A stretch of 64,000 nucleotides of DNA from Cupriavidus necator (lineage in GTDB: Bacteria; Pseudomonadota; Gammaproteobacteria; Burkholderiales; Burkholderiaceae), in NCBI GenBank assembly GCA_022041995.1, contig CP074381.1, positions 4,030,001 through 4,094,000 on the forward strand. The letters run 5' to 3'. The notes under the pieces were generated by a model. The model made no database searches. It worked only from the letters and a program-made list of their open reading frames with translations, and was not told the origin of the DNA. A program made the translations under genes and the position numbers. Below are positions 46,444-56,337 of this stretch, piece after piece (the stretch's first letter is position 1; each line of letters opens with the position of its first letter).

Positions 46444-48163
46444 AGATCAAGGAAGGATTTAACTTGCTGGCGACCGCACCGGATGGTGTGGCTCGCTTGC
46501 GCGAGCTGATCTTGACGCTGGCGGTGCAAGGCAAGCTGGTGCCGCAGGACTCCAACGATGAGCCGGCTAGCTTCCTGCTGAAGCAGATCGCAAAGGAGAA
46601 GCACCATTCCGAACCCGTCAGTAAGGGAAAGCGGAAAACAAGCGCCAGCCTTTTGGCAAGCCAATCTGAGAAGCCCCCCCTTCCACGGGGGTGGGAGTGG
46701 TCATCCTTGGCTGAGATCGGGGTAATTGGTCCACGCAACAATGCTGACGACGACCTGCCAGTTTCCTTCGTGCAGATGAGCTCGATCCCCACTGCTCTTG
46801 TAAGTCCGCATGGCGTGGAGGAAAGACCGTGGTCGGCGATCAAGACTGGTTTCACACACTTTGCGGAGGGTGATGTTGGCGTTGCCAAGATCACCCCCTG
46901 CTTTGAGAACGGCAAATCTACCGTTTTCAGGAACCTTACCAACGGGATTGGGGCCGGTACGACCGAACTTCACGTTGTCCGGCCATTGGGCGGAATCCTG
47001 CCCGACTACGTCCTGATTTTCTTGAAGACACCGGAATTTTTACTTAACGGCGAGAAGGTCATGACCGGGTCCGCTGGACAGAAGCGCCTCCCGCGAGACT
47101 ACTTTGAAAATAAGCGGTTTCCGTTGCCACCGCGTGCTGAGCAGGCACGCATCGTAGCCAAAGTCCAAGAGCTGATGCGGCTGTCCGACGAACTGGAATC
47201 CCGTGGCAGCCTAGAGGCGGAGCAGCACGCGCGGCTGACCACGACGCTGTTCGAAGCGCTGGCCGCGAGCGAGTCGGCACATGCGCTCGCGGAAAACTGG
47301 TCCCGCCTCGCCGCGAACATCGACCTACTGCTCGACCGCCCGGAAGCAGTGGACGCGTTGGAGAAAGCCATTGGACAACTCGCGGTCCGTGGATTGATTG
47401 TTTCGCAGGACCCGGATGACGAGCCGGCCAACGAGTTGCTTAGACAGATTCGCGTTGAGAAGGACAATCTGATTGCAGCGGGAGTACTCAAGCGCGACAA
47501 GCCGCTGCCGCCAATACAGGTCGATGATGAGCCTTTCCCCTGCCGACAGGATGGGCGTGGGCCCGATTCCAGGAGGTTGGTGAATTTGGACGAGGCAAGT
47601 CGAAGCACCGACCTCGGAACGATCCAAAGCTTTTCAATCCCGGTCTATATCCCTTGATCCAGACTGGGGAGGTGGCCCGCGCAGACCGCGTCATCCAGCA
47701 TTTCAACGCGAAATATAGCGAGTTCGGCTTGGCACAGAGCAAGTTATGGCCAGCCGGCACGCTCTGCATCACGATTGCTGCAAATATTGCCGACTCCGCG
47801 ATTCTTGGCTTTGACGCTTGCTTTCCAGACAGTGTGGTCGGACTCGTTCCGATTGCAGGCCTAGTGGATACTCGATACTTCCTTACGTTTATCGAGACGG
47901 CGAAAGATGACTTGACAGCCTTCGCTCCCGCGACGGCACAGAAGAACATCAACCTCGAGATTCTGAATAACGTCCTGATACCAGTCCCGCCGCGAAAGGA
48001 AATGCTACGCATTGTCGCCCGCGTGGAAGAACTGCGCCAACTGTGCGCGGATCTGCGGGCACGTCTGAATGAGCGGCGGACCTGCCAGGCGCACTTTGCC
48101 GCAGCGCTGGTTGAGCAGGCAGGGGCTGGCCCGGAGGAGGACCGCCTAGAACTTGCGGCTTGA
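46440..48163 (+). pseudogene. hsdS: type I specificity subunit HsdS (one frameshift)
   Basis: The two-half plan of HsdS is present. N-terminal target domain: LPRGWEWSSLAEIGVIGPRN, then NGIGAGTTELHVVRP. Central helix: AEQARIVAKVQELMRLSDEL. A second target domain should read WAWARFQEVGEFGRGKSKHR and then LIQTGEVARAD, and the last helix is RIVARVEELRQLCADLRARL. The frame breaks at the C4 run 47537-47540; one more C restores about 574 aa. As given, translation stops at 47657 after 405 aa, removing the second target domain. If real, the system would have altered or lost specificity. The start overlaps hsdM. Confidence 0.85.
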
Positions 48164-48262
48164 GCGTAGGGGGACGGCCCGGTCACCCTGCCCGGCCGTT
48201 CCCTTCTCCCTTCCTGAAATGGCCCTTCGTTCGCTAGCCTAACTAGCGTTGGCCCTCTCTCA

Positions 48263-48292
48263 AACTCGCGATAAAACACGTTATCGCGAGTT
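48263..48292. repeat. AACTCGCGATAA perfect palindrome, right of the hsd locus
   Basis: AACTCGCGATAA (48263-48274), a 6-base loop and TTATCGCGAGTT (48281-48292). The stem is the same as that at 39954-39979. Terminator function is possible, but the pairing of two copies around a mobile restriction cassette suggests module borders. Confidence 0.65.
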
Positions 48293-48474
48293 CGTTGCCA
48301 GCTCGATGGTCTTATGGTCCAGGTGAATGGCGGCTGAACCCCAGGAAGCGGCCCATGCGACCGCACGAGCGCGGTCGGCCGGTGAGGGTCGGCTATGGCC
48401 CCCGCCCTCCCGCCTATCTGTCACTTGCCGGCCTGGCGAAGCACCTCGACGCCTCAGATTGACCAAAGACCGAC

Positions 48475-48498
48475 GCTTGAGCGCTTGAGCGCTTGAGC
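48475..48498. repeat. tandem GCTTGAGC x3
   Basis: The 8-bp unit GCTTGAGC is repeated three times without gaps. It is followed by AT-richer DNA with a possible promoter (TTATGCTTATACT near 48515-48530). Confidence 0.6.
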
Positions 48499-48804
48499 GG
48501 CGATTTAACCACTTGGGTTATGCTTATACTCATGACAAATTTCGTCGCTGCCGATTGGCAAAGCGGCAACTGTGATCGGAGTTATCTATGATCAACACCC
48601 CGATAGAACGGCTAGGCCTTGTACCGTGGCGCGCGAGGGAGCGGACGTCGACCAAGGTAAGGTTTTGGCTCCGTTGCAGGGCCGGGTGGACTTGCTTGCA
48701 GAGCTTGAGCGTTCCCGCGAGGCGCTCCGGATTTTCGCAAACGGACCTGCGCCAGAGTTCCAAGGCAATCTTCGACGGCGCCCTCGCTATTGATCGACCA
48801 GCCC

Positions 48805-48836
48805 CAAAAGGCCCCTTGTTGCGGCGGGGCCTTTTG
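48805..48836. terminator. intrinsic terminator hairpin
   Basis: CAAAAGGCCCC and GGGGCCTTTTG form an 11-bp stem with a 10-base loop, ending in TTTTG. It is symmetrical and could work in both directions. Confidence 0.8.
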
Positions 48837-49340
48837 TTTGGTCGTCACCCGTCCTAAATAAGGTTGACACTTTCCCTGCGCGACAAGGAGAGTGCCTTGG
48901 ACACAAATCGTACGACCGCCAGGCAATGGGGAATGGGGCAAAAACACCCTCTTCTTGAAGCGCCATCGCTTCCTGCAACAGCCTGCTGAACAGAAGACCG
49001 AGCAGAAAAACGGCATCGTCGAGGCAAACTAGACCTGCTTCCTGGAGTTCCTCAAGGGGCAGCGACGGCTGCCGCGCAAGCCGGGAAAACGCGCGGAAAG
49101 GCCGCCCACGCGGCTTAGCAAATTCCGGCGCTCATTGCACGTGGGAACCCTACTACCCTCATTCGACCGGAGCCGGCCATCTACGGACACTGACTGCTGC
49201 TTCACACCGGCCTTCGAACGGCGGTTCCGACCAGGAAGCGGCCGACTCACCAACGGCATGCCCGAGCTTTGACGGCTACTTGTTCGGCGCGCAGAGCATC
49301 GCCTTATGGGCAAGTACAAATGCCGCTTTCAATCATGACG

Positions 49341-52018
49341 CTATCTAAGAGCCTTATAGGGCAGCGGCGCCTCAGGGGGGGGGAATTCGGTTGTTGGCGC
49401 TTGATTGGAGAATAGCGCCTCACCTCCCGGATACGGAGTGGTTAAGGGGGGAAAACCGGCGCGAATACTGGCTCGGGCAGCGAGACATCGCAACAGCGCG
49501 CGATCTTTTGCGTTGAGCGTCCATCCAAGGGGCGGTTGGCTAATACGCAGTTCGGCAGCACAATTCCATCTCTCAGTAGCCGACAGCGCTTCCTGCTTCC
49601 AAGCTTCGAGGTTTGCCGCGTAGGTCTGATCGAACTGAGGGTCTCTTGTCTCAAACACATTTAGCCATTTGCGCTGGGTGTCGTATAGACGGTTCACCGT
49701 ACGCTTGTCGACGGTCCACATCTCGTTTGAGTATGGGAAAAGAAGACCCGCCGGGCCAGCCGTCATGTCAGTGAGTTCCTGAGCAATGGAAAACTCCTTC
49801 AGTTGTTTCTTCTGTGGCGCAATCTGCGGCAACCTGGAGTACTGTAGCCTAAAAAATCGATCTATCAGATACTGACGTTGTACCGCTGCGCGCGCTTCCC
49901 TGACTGAGAAAATCGCTTCAAACGGAGTTGTTAGAAACTGAAATGGGTGTGCCGATGTTGCGTCGTTTAGCAAGCCGACTGAAGTTTCACATGGAAGCGA
50001 CCCTATATTTGCCGCGACCATAAAGTTAGTGCCCGCAGCAGACACACCTTGTTTCCAATTCGCCCCTAAAGGCAGACACGCAGCACTAGGGTCATTGAGA
50101 AAATGCATTACATAGATCGGTTGATCGGCATACTTCTTCTTCATAGTCTGACCCACGGCTTTCAACGCTTTTTCGTTGAATTTCTCCATGGCATTAATGG
50201 CGTGGGTCAGTCCACTATTGTCGAAGTAACCGCCGTCTACCAGTGTCGCAACGCGGACCTTGCTGACAACCTCATCCGGCCACTCAGCCTCATTGTCCAG
50301 CGCCGTTTGCAGACTGACTTTCCTAGTGGTCAATGACTCTTTCTCCTCCTGAGTTTCGGCAGACTCTGGGTCAATTTCATCGATTGCCCTTTGCCTCTCA
50401 GTTAACCCCATCTGAGACGAAGAGATTCCGACTTCTGCACTCGGAGACAAGAATGGAAATCTCGCACTAATTGAAACTGCTTGTGCAATACTTATCCATC
50501 GTAGGCTTGTAAATTCAAGAGAGTTTGTAAAACCGTTGAATGCGTTCTGACGCCAAAAGTTTGCACCTTCCAGTGAAACTAATTTTCCCGATAGAGCGTC
50601 TGTCGCGTTAAAGAACACTAACGGTGGATGGCTGAATTTCCTCAGGCATAGCCTACGGAGCGGTTGAGCAAAGAATGACGAACCCGTTAGATCCTTCCAA
50701 CGGTCATGAAGGGCCTTCTCAAATACATGGTCGCGTCGGGCCGCCGGCCATATCTGACCAAGAACGACGCGGGGGGCATCAAGGAACAAGAATCCCCCAA
50801 GCAACGGCGACAGAAAATCTGTGGACAGGAAGACCGCCATCAAATCAAGCCTTTCATTGGGCGACAGTCCCTCTACTTCATGTGCTGCTAACCACGTTGC
50901 GACTCCTAGACTGCCGCCTGACACGCCAGACAGCAAAAGAACCCTTGAAGCGAACTCGTCATGGGTAATGACATCCATCTGCCCTAGGCCCATAGCTGTC
51001 CAATAGGCTGCCCTGATGCCACCGCCTTCTGCGCTTACCAGAAAGTAAGGCCGCGACTCGGGACGGCGCTCCCCGGAGTCTTCGATCTCATCCGCCTCTA
51101 AAATTTCATCATCCACCCTGGATATCAAGACCTGTCCGGCCGGCGCCGTCTCGAAAGTAGGACACTTGGTCTCCCACTCTTCGTTCGTCAACGTCGCCTC
51201 TTGGCGTTCTTTTCGTAGCAGAGGGTTCTCTGCATCAATAGATAGCGGCGCTAGAAGGACTTGGGCAGTAATTCCTGCTCCAATCGCCCAACCAAGCCAT
51301 GGAAGCCGAAGACACCTCGGGATAATAATCAAGATTGTTCCAATGAGCGTGCCGAGCGCGCTGGTGCCGACGAGGGCTAGTACGAGAGGCCCCGCAGGTG
51401 TCAATCTTAGTGGCGCTCGGTAGGCGGTGATCGCGCCCAATATCAGCGGAGCAACGGCAAATGCCATCATGCAAGCAGCAAAGATCAGTCGATGCCGGCG
51501 GCACACGACGATTAGGCTTTCCCAAAGACTGCTCTTCCGTCCTTTGATGGACCGAAGTCCCACAAGACTGAGAGAGAAGATCAGTGCCGCCCAGGCTGAA
51601 GCGATGATCTGCGAAGCGATAGATCCAGTTTTAATGCCAAAGGCAAGTGCGGGCAAAGTACTAATTACCAATATCCACAATGAATATGAAGCGAACTGTA
51701 CTGCCGCGTCATCCAGCACCTTCCCCCCGGTGAGGATTTCGTCTCGAGCGCTGTTGTGACAACCGAGGAAAGAAAGCAACCAAAGGACGTTAGTAGCAGG
51801 TAGACCAATAGCCCGGTAATGACAACCTGTATAGCAAGCGGCTCCGATGCGAAATTTCCTGCTAAGGATTCGCCTTGCGATGAGTTCAGCAGCGCCAAAA
51901 AGACCGCTACAGAGAATATCCAAGGCCAGAGGGTAAAGACTGGCTTTGTCAAGCTCCAAATGACATTACCAAGGATCTTAGAGAGCACCCTCGCGTGATG
52001 GACTCCGCCTGTGGCCAT
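49341..52018 (-). CDS. membrane-anchored patatin-like phospholipase (frameshift near the 5' end)
   Basis: The catalytic part has SAEGGGIRAAYW (oxyanion Gly-rich motif), LLSGVSGGSLGVA (nucleophile Ser in GVSGG) and TLVDGGYFDNSGL (catalytic Asp in DGG), the patatin dyad. The N-terminal third has about six to eight TM segments. ATG 52018 with AAGGAGAGCGCT upstream begins the true protein (ATGGVHHARVLSKILGNVIW), but the frame breaks at C6 51723-51728 (plus strand). One more base joins it to the main frame at KVLDDAAVQFASYSLWILV, giving about 892 aa. The main frame alone, from 51959, has an implausible start. Patatin lipases act as membrane-attacking effectors in several defence systems; here the trigger is unknown. 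Confidence 0.8.
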
Positions 52019-52585
52019 AGCGCTCTCCTTTTTCCGGCAGCTTGGATTTCTCCATTTTAGGACAATGCGATACCTATCGACCGTCAGTGTCCTTCAGGTC
52101 GCCCATGGCAACCTCAGTGCCTCTGCAAGTTCGGGGGCTTATTGGGACTCGACATACTTTTTTTTCACTGACCCATCACCGTCCACTATCCCTTTGCCCT
52201 CACGGTAGTTGACATCACGGGCGACGCTCGGTTTCCGTAAACCCTTGAGGCACTGTCTCGCGTCAGTTCTGTTTCAATATTGAAACACTAATCGGTCATC
52301 GCGTAAGACTCCCGGGCCAGTCTACCTTAGCAACAGAACCTCACATCAACATCTCTTACATCTCAATTAAATTATTCTCATATCATCTCCGCCTTTTGGC
52401 GGAGTAGTTATATTCTGCAGGTCGCCTATTCTTCGAGCCGAAAGGCTATTGAAAGAAGGCCGGGGAGCGAAAACAATAGAATTCCAGGGATGGTGTATTC
52501 GCATAGACATCTAGTGTTTCTGCACTTGTCATGCTGGCGTGAAGCAAAGACATTGGCACACGTCGCCGACGTTAAGGGATCGAGC
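52019..52585. promoter_or_regulatory. AT-rich divergent region with palindromes
   Basis: This separates the patatin gene from the Cys-rich protein gene and must hold promoters for both. GTTTCAATATTGAAAC (52271-52286) is a perfect 16-bp palindrome with operator form. CTCCGCC-TTTT-GGCGGAG (52387-52404) is a hairpin without a T run. No gene is seen. Confidence 0.5.
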
Positions 52586-53167
52586 ATGTTGCGCACCTGC
52601 ATCTTCGTCGCGTCATTGATTCTTTCGACGTTCGCTTACGGGCAGTGTGTCAATTCGGCGACCGCTTCTTGCAACGTCTACCAAGCCTGTTTCGACAAAT
52701 ATTGTCCGTGTAAGGACAAGAACGACGATTACTTCATGTCGTTCGGCAAAAAGTATTGCGAGGCCTTCCTAGCGAACACTACTCTAAGCGAAGCGGGCAA
52801 GGCATGGAGAGACACGACATTGGTTTGTTTGCAAGAAAAGGCAGTAGAAGTACTTCCGATCGACAACCCCATGTCTTGCGACTGCGCAAAGATGAAGAGT
52901 TTTGCAATGAGCACCCATGTGGACTGCTACACGCAGTCAAAAGCTTCGCTGTGTGACCTGCCTTTGACCGACGTCACCTCCGTGACGAATACCATCATCT
53001 TCAACAAGGCATTCATCAATGTATTGAAGGATTCCCCGGAGGCGATTCAACAGGTCCGAGGGGTATTTCAGAAGTGCAGTACAACTGCAAAAGAGGAGAA
53101 CCGTCGTAAAAGGTGGGCGTTTCTTTTGAAAGTGCTGAATGGAAAATTGACGGCAAAAGGAGATTGA
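52586..53167 (+). CDS. secreted Cys-rich protein, stanniocalcin-like pattern
   Basis: A 193-aa protein if ATG 52586 is used, which gives a clean signal peptide (LRTCIFVASLILSTFAYG). The mature part has about eleven Cys. Its layout AEAFLANTTL-like helix, GKAWRDTTLVCLQEKAVEVL, CDCAKMKSFAMSTHVDCYTQ (with C-x-C) and CDLP resembles the core of stanniocalcin: GKAF...LKCIANGV, then C-FQRM, a downstream CY and another C. The similarity is by eye. It ends with a basic tail. The next gene starts 2 bases on, so they form an operon. A longer frame from 52490 lacks support. Confidence 0.65.
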   Translation: MLRTCIFVASLILSTFAYGQCVNSATASCNVYQACFDKYCPCKDKNDDYFMSFGKKYCEAFLANTTLSEAGKAWRDTTLVCLQEKAVEVLPIDNPMSCDCAKMKSFAMSTHVDCYTQSKASLCDLPLTDVTSVTNTIIFNKAFINVLKDSPEAIQQVRGVFQKCSTTAKEENRRKRWAFLLKVLNGKLTAKGD

Positions 53168-53169
53168 AA

Positions 53170-53562
53170 ATGGGTGAACAGAAGGGCGACGAAGTGCCGC
53201 CGACAGATGAAGACATGCAGTTTGCTGAGGACCTCGACGGCGATCTCGAGGACAAAACCGGGCAAGCGGGGGCCGAGCCGGACATTACTGTTCGGGAGAA
53301 TGATGATGGCAGCCGTGTGATCGAGATTGACTACGACAAGGAAGGGGGGGCGCTGTTGTGGAGGGAGAGCGCGACGCCGAAGGTGACGACCGCGGCGATC
53401 GCGGAGATGAGGATCGCGGAGACGATCGAGGCGATGAGGATCGAGGGGGTGGCCCGGACGGCGAGTGAACGGATCGGGATTGGTTGCCAGGCGGCCGGCT
53501 TCGCTTCTTCGACGGAGCCGGCGTACCTATATTCGCAAGCTGCAACGGTTGGACACCCTTGA
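53170..53562 (+). CDS. acidic protein, probably frameshifted; DRGD repeats
   Basis: It starts MGEQKGDEVPPTDEDMQFAE and is strongly acidic up to IEIDYDKEGG. At the G7 run 53344-53350 one more G would switch to a frame ending at 53468. That frame reads AVVEGERDAEGDDRGDRGDE and then two further DRGDE/DRGD units. Its composition matches the first half better than the frame given. So the true protein is probably about 99 aa with tandem DRGDE repeats. Function unknown; cotranscribed with the Cys-rich protein. Acidic Asp repeats can bind calcium, which is inference. Confidence 0.5.
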   Translation: MGEQKGDEVPPTDEDMQFAEDLDGDLEDKTGQAGAEPDITVRENDDGSRVIEIDYDKEGGALLWRESATPKVTTAAIAEMRIAETIEAMRIEGVARTASERIGIGCQAAGFASSTEPAYLYSQAATVGHP

Positions 53563-53623
53563 TGTCAGCCTCATACATGCTCGCGAAGAGCCAATCTGTC
53601 TCTGCACGTCCCGTTCGATGCGA

Positions 53624-53905
53624 TTAAGGAGTCAGAACACTAGGGGGACTGTCCGTATTTTTGTGTGCGAGGCGGTTTTGAATTTTTTTAGCCTCGGGCA
53701 GCGGTAAATCGCTCGCTGCCACAATGCGCTGCGCGGTTTGCGGGCGCTCGGCTTTAAGGGCACGTCAGGCCGTCACACAGTTTCGCTCGCCGAAGAGACC
53801 CGCACCCTTGTCGAGCCAGACGAGCCTTTGCTCCTTCCCAAGGCAGTTGTACCAGGATATTCCCGCAACCATCTCTCGCGCATGCGCGTCGGAGCGATCG
53901 CTCAT
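53624..53905 (-). pseudogene. small protein broken by one TGA
   Basis: A frame begins MSDRSDAHAREMVAGISWYN at an ATG that overlaps the restored stop of the upstream paralogue gene (ATGA). TGA occurs at 53765-53767, then the same frame continues RALKAERPQTAQRIVAASDL and PLPEAKKIQNRLAHKN to 53624. Both parts look like one protein of about 94 aa. The stop may reflect two compensating indels or real decay. No family recognised. Confidence 0.4.
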
Positions 53906-54338
53906 CGCTGCCCAGTCAGGAAGTCTTCCCAGTCCCACGCGTATGCCGCGCACCGAAAGCAGGCGTACTCGATCCATGCAAATTGTGCATAAAGAACGTG
54001 CGGGTCGGCTCAGGGATATCGTCAAAGCGGACGTACGGCCAAGGGCCATCGGAGTCGTGAATGGGAATCGGCGGGATGGTCGGCCGCGGAGGCAGTTCCT
54101 CCCTTCCCGTCAGCGCCACGGCAATGCTGCGCGCGACCAGGTCCCAGACGCTGGCGGACCAACGCGGATAGTCCTGCAGCACACCGGTCCAGACCTGGTC
54201 TGGCAGCAGATCCTCTTCCATATCAATTTGATAGTCGGCGAGCGCGCCTGAGCGCGCCCGCCCAATGTCGGCCGTCGCCACCGTTCGGCGGCCGCGAGCA
54301 TCACCGCCCGCAAGCAATTCAACTGTGACTCGCAACAT
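53902..54338 (-). CDS. unknown small protein, paralogue of the 55813-56268 gene
   Basis: It begins MLRVTVELLAGGDARGRRTV and shares most of its length with the protein at 55813-56268: GALADYQIDMEEDLL, DYPRWSASVWDLVARSIAVAL, PIPIH and IPEPTRTFF. In the given sequence it stops at 53916 with an unrelated tail. One extra G at the CC of 53953-53954 (plus strand) gives a tail CAAYAWDWEDFLTGQR that matches DCAHLWEWESFLNGGR of the paralogue and stops at 53902. Function unknown; this compact alpha/beta fold type is common near mobile elements. It starts 9 bases after the preceding gene. Confidence 0.65.
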
Positions 54339-54347
54339 CGCAATGGC

Positions 54348-54722
54348 TCATTTCAAGTTCCCCAAGTCTTCGAATCCGTCCAATGTGGTTTTGTATGATT
54401 GGCGCATCTGCTCGACGATCCAGTCGACTTCCGGGCCGCCCAGTTGCCAGGCGGCCTGCTTGTTGCGCACGCCACGTTCCACCCAGTCGAGCAGTTCGTT
54501 CGGGCTTCGGGCGGGAAGCTCGATAGCCTTGCGACGGCAATACACGGCGAGCTGTCTGAACAGATCAAGGCACATCGCATAGCGCTCTGCCCGCTCTGCT
54601 TCGGTCAGTCCGACGATGCATTTTCCGTCGATCATCCGGGCCGCCAACTTCGCCTGTGCGCCGGCGAGGCTCGCGGGGAAGGCCATCCGCGGAAAATCGT
54701 CGGGTACCTTTGCGTCGCTCAT
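54348..54722 (-). CDS. unknown helical protein
   Basis: A 124-aa protein (MSDAKVPDDFPRMAFPASLA), predicted largely alpha-helical, with LTEAERAERYAMCLDLFRQL and PNELLDWVERGVRNKQAAW. No catalytic or transmembrane feature. It sits between two genes of the same strand with short gaps (37 and 9 bases). The arrangement of small soluble proteins in tandem resembles immunity-gene arrays, but no toxin was identified nearby. Confidence 0.65.
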   Translation of the reverse strand: MSDAKVPDDFPRMAFPASLAGAQAKLAARMIDGKCIVGLTEAERAERYAMCLDLFRQLAVYCRRKAIELPARSPNELLDWVERGVRNKQAAWQLGGPEVDWIVEQMRQSYKTTLDGFEDLGNLK

Positions 54723-54759
54723 TTCTCAATGTCCTCGACAGTCATTCATCGCTCGGGAT

Positions 54760-55167
54760 TCACTCAATGACGGCGAGACATTGCTTGTCCGCTAGCGTGG
54801 GCAGGTCGCCCCAATAGGGAATCAACTCGCCGCGATCGTTGCGGAACGCGAATCGCCGGACAGCGGCGTCATTGCTCTTGTACTGCCAGATCTCGCGCAC
54901 GCGTTCGGTGATGCCGCCGCGAATCAAATGCACGGTTGCGCCGACACGGTGTTCAGGCAGCAGACTGTCCCACGTCTCCAGTAACGATTCAAAGGACGCA
55001 ATGACGTAGGTCGTAATAAGCTCCAACGGCTCCAGGGACGCCGGGTAAAGCTGAAGCACCAGCAAAGGATTGACGGGCACGGCAGCGACAACACGCCACG
55101 GCAGATAGGGAGGCACCGGATCCTGACCGCTTGCACGGTCCAGCCACATCTCTTTAGTTAACAACAT
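54760..55167 (-). CDS. unknown protein
   Basis: A 135-aa protein starting MLLTKEMWLDRASGQDPVPP. The longer frame from 55209 adds a tail with no support. Recognisable stretches are VPVNPLLVLQLYPASLEPLE, LITTYVIASFESLLETW and RNDRGELIPYWGDLP. It has no signal peptide or TM helix. The family is not recognised. It belongs by strand and spacing to the small-protein operon 53.6-56.75 kb. Confidence 0.6.
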   Translation of the reverse strand: MLLTKEMWLDRASGQDPVPPYLPWRVVAAVPVNPLLVLQLYPASLEPLELITTYVIASFESLLETWDSLLPEHRVGATVHLIRGGITERVREIWQYKSNDAAVRRFAFRNDRGELIPYWGDLPTLADKQCLAVIE

Positions 55168-55422
55168 ACATCTACCCATTCGCAAAAAAAGGAGGCGTCC
55201 CCAAGCCATAACGCGTCAGCACGGCGGCACGGGGCAGACCTCTCGCATCTGGCTGCCGGAAGAGCAGCGAAAGAAGCCGCGACGACGCCTCCGGCCTGAA
55301 TAACCGGGGACGGGCACATAGTGCTATGGCTCGCCAGGTTCTCATCAATCTGTACGCGCATCCACCGTGGGCAATCAACGCGCAACAATCCCGCCCTCAT
55401 CGCGCGGCAGTGCGCGAGGCCG

Positions 55423-55749
55423 TTAGGTCGCGCTTGCGCCCCTCCGATAGCGTGCCGTGACGTCCGTCCAGTGCTTGACATCGTTGACCTGACACCAGGC
55501 CTCCCACACATACCAGGCATTGCTCGTCGCGATTCCATCTGTTTCCTGCAGCACGTAAATGCGCCCGCTTACCGTCTCGCAGCGCATGGCGCTGGCGTCA
55601 AAGCGAACAATGGTGCTACTTACCTGCCCGGTACCGTTATCGAGATCGATTCCGACCAGATGATGCTCACCCCGATCCGTCTCCACAATGCTCCACCCAC
55701 CCAGATCAAATTTCGGCTTGCTTGCCAATGCACTGGTACCCCAGAACAT
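55423..55749 (-). CDS. unknown beta-rich protein
   Basis: A 108-aa protein. The start ATG 55749 is fixed by AGGAGG 6-7 bases upstream. The sequence looks beta-rich: GGWSIVETDRGEHHLVGIDL, STIVRFDASAMRCETVSGRI and YVLQETDGI, then a WYVWEAWCQVNDVKHW stretch. Function unknown. About 255 bases separate it from the next gene; that gap contains no clear gene. Confidence 0.6.
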   Translation of the reverse strand: MFWGTSALASKPKFDLGGWSIVETDRGEHHLVGIDLDNGTGQVSSTIVRFDASAMRCETVSGRIYVLQETDGIATSNAWYVWEAWCQVNDVKHWTDVTARYRRGASAT

Positions 55750-55812
55750 GCACTGCCCTCCTATGCAAGATCGAGCGCCGGCCCAAGGCATACCCGGGCG
55801 CCTTGATGCCGT

Positions 55813-56268
55813 TCACCGACCACCATTGAGAAAGCTCTCCCACTCCCATAAGTGAGCACAGTCCAGTGGATCCGGCACTTCGCTGACGATTGGGCGTGTC
55901 TCGTAGCGGATGTGGTTAACGAAAAATGTACGGGCCGGTTCGGGAATCTCACACAACCGAACATACGCAGCGCCAGGCACCCCTGAGCGATGGATCGGTA
56001 CGTCAGGGACGGCCGGCCGCTTCGGCAGTGCCTCCTCGCCCGTCAAGGCCACGGCAATTGCCCGGGCCACCAGATCCCAGATGCTCCCCGACCAGCGCGG
56101 ATAGTCCTTGAGTTCCCCCGTATAGACATCGTCCAGGAGATCCTCGTTCATGCCGATGGAATAGTCGGCCAGCGCCCCCGACCGTTCGCGTGCGATGTTC
56201 GCAGTGGCCAGCGTGCGGCGGCCCGATTCGCGACCACCAGGAAATAGTTCGACGGTGAGGCGCAGCAA
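55813..56268 (-). CDS. unknown small protein, paralogue of 53902-54338
   Basis: A 151-aa protein with a TTG start (AGGAAGA 5 bases upstream). It shares the pattern LRxTVEL-GG-GRRTxATAxI, RSGALADY, DYPRWSGSIWDLVARAIAVAL and IPEPARTFF with the second copy 1.5 kb away. It ends LWEWESFLNGGR. It is intact here, whereas the other copy is frameshifted. The two copies bracket three unrelated small genes, suggesting duplication of a unit. No function known. Confidence 0.7.
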   Translation of the reverse strand: MLRLTVELFPGGRESGRRTLATANIARERSGALADYSIGMNEDLLDDVYTGELKDYPRWSGSIWDLVARAIAVALTGEEALPKRPAVPDVPIHRSGVPGAAYVRLCEIPEPARTFFVNHIRYETRPIVSEVPDPLDCAHLWEWESFLNGGR

Positions 56269-56337
56269 TGTGATCTTCCTTCGAATCTCAATTCATGAGC
56301 GGTTGATTGGCGAGCATGATGCGCTTGCGTTGACGAT

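Larger units (their letters stand above)
48293..49340. other. intergenic region, about 1 kb, no supported gene
   Basis: It contains three copies of the 8-mer GCTTGAGC in tandem (48475-48498) and an intrinsic terminator (48805-48836). A frame reading KVLAPLQGRVDLLAELERSR (from about 48654) looks protein-like but is short. The part 48900-49330 looks like decayed coding DNA, with several in-phase pieces broken by stops; no transposase family could be named. Confidence 0.45.

Noticed and set aside
48572..48857. Small genes near 48.6 kb
   Set aside because: Two overlapping frames compete, neither has a domain, and one ends in the terminator; not reported as genes.
48900..49330. Insertion-sequence remnant
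   Set aside because: The stretch looks like decayed coding DNA, but no transposase motif or terminal inverted repeats could be identified.
49340..49390. G9 run at the end of the patatin gene as another frameshift
   Set aside because: The frame after the run ends within a few codons in either case, so the sequence does not show whether it is altered.
51725..51959. N-terminus MELDKASLYPLALDIL for the patatin protein
   Set aside because: The other frame from ATG 52018 has a good ribosome site and TM helices and joins smoothly after a one-base correction, so this stretch is out of frame.
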